A stretch of DNA of 64,000 bases, taken from assembly GCF_014648875.1 (NCBI RefSeq), contig NZ_BMRY01000001.1:167209-231208 (forward strand), read 5' to 3'. Under the pieces are notes generated by a model. It was not told the origin of the DNA and made no database searches. It saw nothing but the letters and a program-made list of their open reading frames with translations. This stretch comes from Streptomyces parvus. GTDB taxonomy: Bacteria; Actinomycetota; Actinomycetes; Streptomycetales; Streptomycetaceae. Positions 63,259 through 64,000 of this stretch are shown here, piece after piece. The stretch's first letter is position 1, and each line of letters begins with the position of its first letter. A program made the translations under genes and the position numbers.

Positions 63259-64000
63259 ATGAGTCCGAGAGGGACCCGCGCGCGGCGGGCAAGCACGTCG
63301 AAGCGGACCATCTGGCTGACGGCGGGAGCCGTGGTCCTGGCCGGCACCGGTGTGACGGCCGTGACCGCCACGGGAGGCTCCGGCGACACCGGGACCGATG
63401 ACAGCTCCCGACCAGCCAAGGCGCACACGCTGGCGCTGGCAGGCAAGGACGCCAAGAAGCGCGAACTGCCCCGCACTGAGACACAGCTCTTCTCACTCGT
63501 CGGCGTCTCATGGGAGAACAGCGCCGACGACTTCGAGGGCACCGCTCAGATACGCACCCGCAGCGCGGACGACGGCGCCTGGACCGACTGGCGCGATCTC
63601 GACTTCGGCATCCGGGCCCCGGAAACGAAGGAGGGCGACGCCTCAGGCGTCCGCGGCGCCTCGGAGCCGCTGTGGGTGGGGCCGTCGGACGCCGTCCAAG
63701 CACGAGTCGTGGCCGGCGGCAAGGAGACCGCGGTGCCGGACGCGCTGCGGCTCGACATGATCGACCCGGGCGAGACGAAGGGCGGCAAGGGGAACGGAAA
63801 GGGCAAGCCGTCCGCCAAGCCAGAGAAGACGGACACCGCCGCACCGAGCCCCACGGTCCCCGGCGAGGCCCCCGCGCCGAGCACCGCACCCGAACCGACC
63901 GGAATCGCCACGGAGTCGGCCGTGGCCCCGGCCACCGAACAGCCGCCCACGCCCCCGGCCCCCTCCGAGACGGCGACACAGGATCCGCCGGAGCCGGCCG
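63259..64000 (+). CDS. N-acetylmuramoyl-L-alanine amidase/PGRP, 5' part
   Basis: The open frame runs to the window edge without stop, so only the first ~247 residues are present. Basic N-terminus, signal/membrane segment (TIWLTAGAVVLAGTGVTAVTA), then the N-terminal module of streptomycete PGRP amidases (TETQLFSLVGVSWENSADDF, GTAQIRTRSADDGAWTDW, SEPLWVGPSDAVQARV), then a long Pro/Thr/Glu/Ala linker. The amidase domain itself must lie beyond 64000. ATG at 63259 has GAGGGA five bases upstream; another ATG at 63253 is in frame. Confidence 0.8.
   Translation, partial: MSPRGTRARRASTSKRTIWLTAGAVVLAGTGVTAVTATGGSGDTGTDDSSRPAKAHTLALAGKDAKKRELPRTETQLFSLVGVSWENSADDFEGTAQIRTRSADDGAWTDWRDLDFGIRAPETKEGDASGVRGASEPLWVGPSDAVQARVVAGGKETAVPDALRLDMIDPGETKGGKGNGKGKPSAKPEKTDTAAPSPTVPGEAPAPSTAPEPTGIATESAVAPATEQPPTPPAPSETATQDPPEPA

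Overview
The base composition is very GC-rich with strong third-position GC bias, GTG and TTG starts are frequent, and gene order and families (FilP, NucS, the CBM2/FnIII/GH18 chitinase with its two-component pair, a single-locus atpIBEFHAGDC operon, the hom-thrC-thrB-rho order, huge secreted RHS proteins) are those of Streptomyces. The first ~46.4 kb look like conserved core chromosome; after a tRNA-Arg gene the content turns into accessory genes, gene debris and a secreted polymorphic-toxin locus.

Layout. 0.1-5.2 kb: a coiled-coil cytoskeletal protein (FilP-like), then two tandem paralogous ABC-2 exporters (ATPase+permease twice). 5.2-8.3 kb: small zinc-ribbon-like protein, a luciferase-like monooxygenase, an SCO5389-family protein and the mismatch endonuclease NucS. 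8.3-14 kb: a large membrane-anchored P-loop protein, a STAS protein lacking the usual phosphorylatable Ser, 3-hydroxybutyryl-CoA dehydrogenase, a cobalamin adenosyltransferase and a membrane protein. 14-18 kb: chiS-chiR two-component genes and chitinase chiC, whose promoter carries the classic 12-bp direct repeats of streptomycete chitinase genes. 18-26.4 kb (minus strand): a DUF2550-type protein and the complete F1Fo ATP synthase operon. 26.6-33.3 kb (minus): WecA/TagO-like phosphosugar transferase, an SHMT paralogue, a LMW-phosphatase homologue whose nucleophilic Cys is Ser, Sua5/TsaC, PrmC, RF1 and L31 - translation maintenance genes. 33.4-38.9 kb: LCP wall-polymer ligase, secreted trypsin/VCBS protease, Rho. 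39.3-46.3 kb: thrB, thrC, hom, lysA, an ArgS-related NrtL protein and a receiver-only response regulator (the aspartate-family amino-acid cluster).

46.4-64 kb: tRNA-Arg(CCG) with its own terminator, then an ECF-like sigma factor with an overlapping membrane protein (candidate anti-sigma), a hypothetical protein, a decayed L,D-transpeptidase tail, a DUF3152 zinc-metalloprotease-like protein, nearly 1 kb of debris containing a duplicated 3' tail of the next gene, two SUKH/SMI1-KNR4-type genes, and a secreted RHS/YD-repeat protein of about 2,900 residues ending in a putative nuclease domain. The most interesting system is this last one: an RHS toxin with SUKH immunity candidates, separated by a perfect 40-bp palindrome. 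Divergent from it are an MmpS-like membrane protein and the 5' part of a peptidoglycan-recognition amidase that runs off the window.

Most start codons given here were chosen from ribosome-binding sites, overlaps and family N-termini; functional names are from recognition of sequence motifs, not from a database search.
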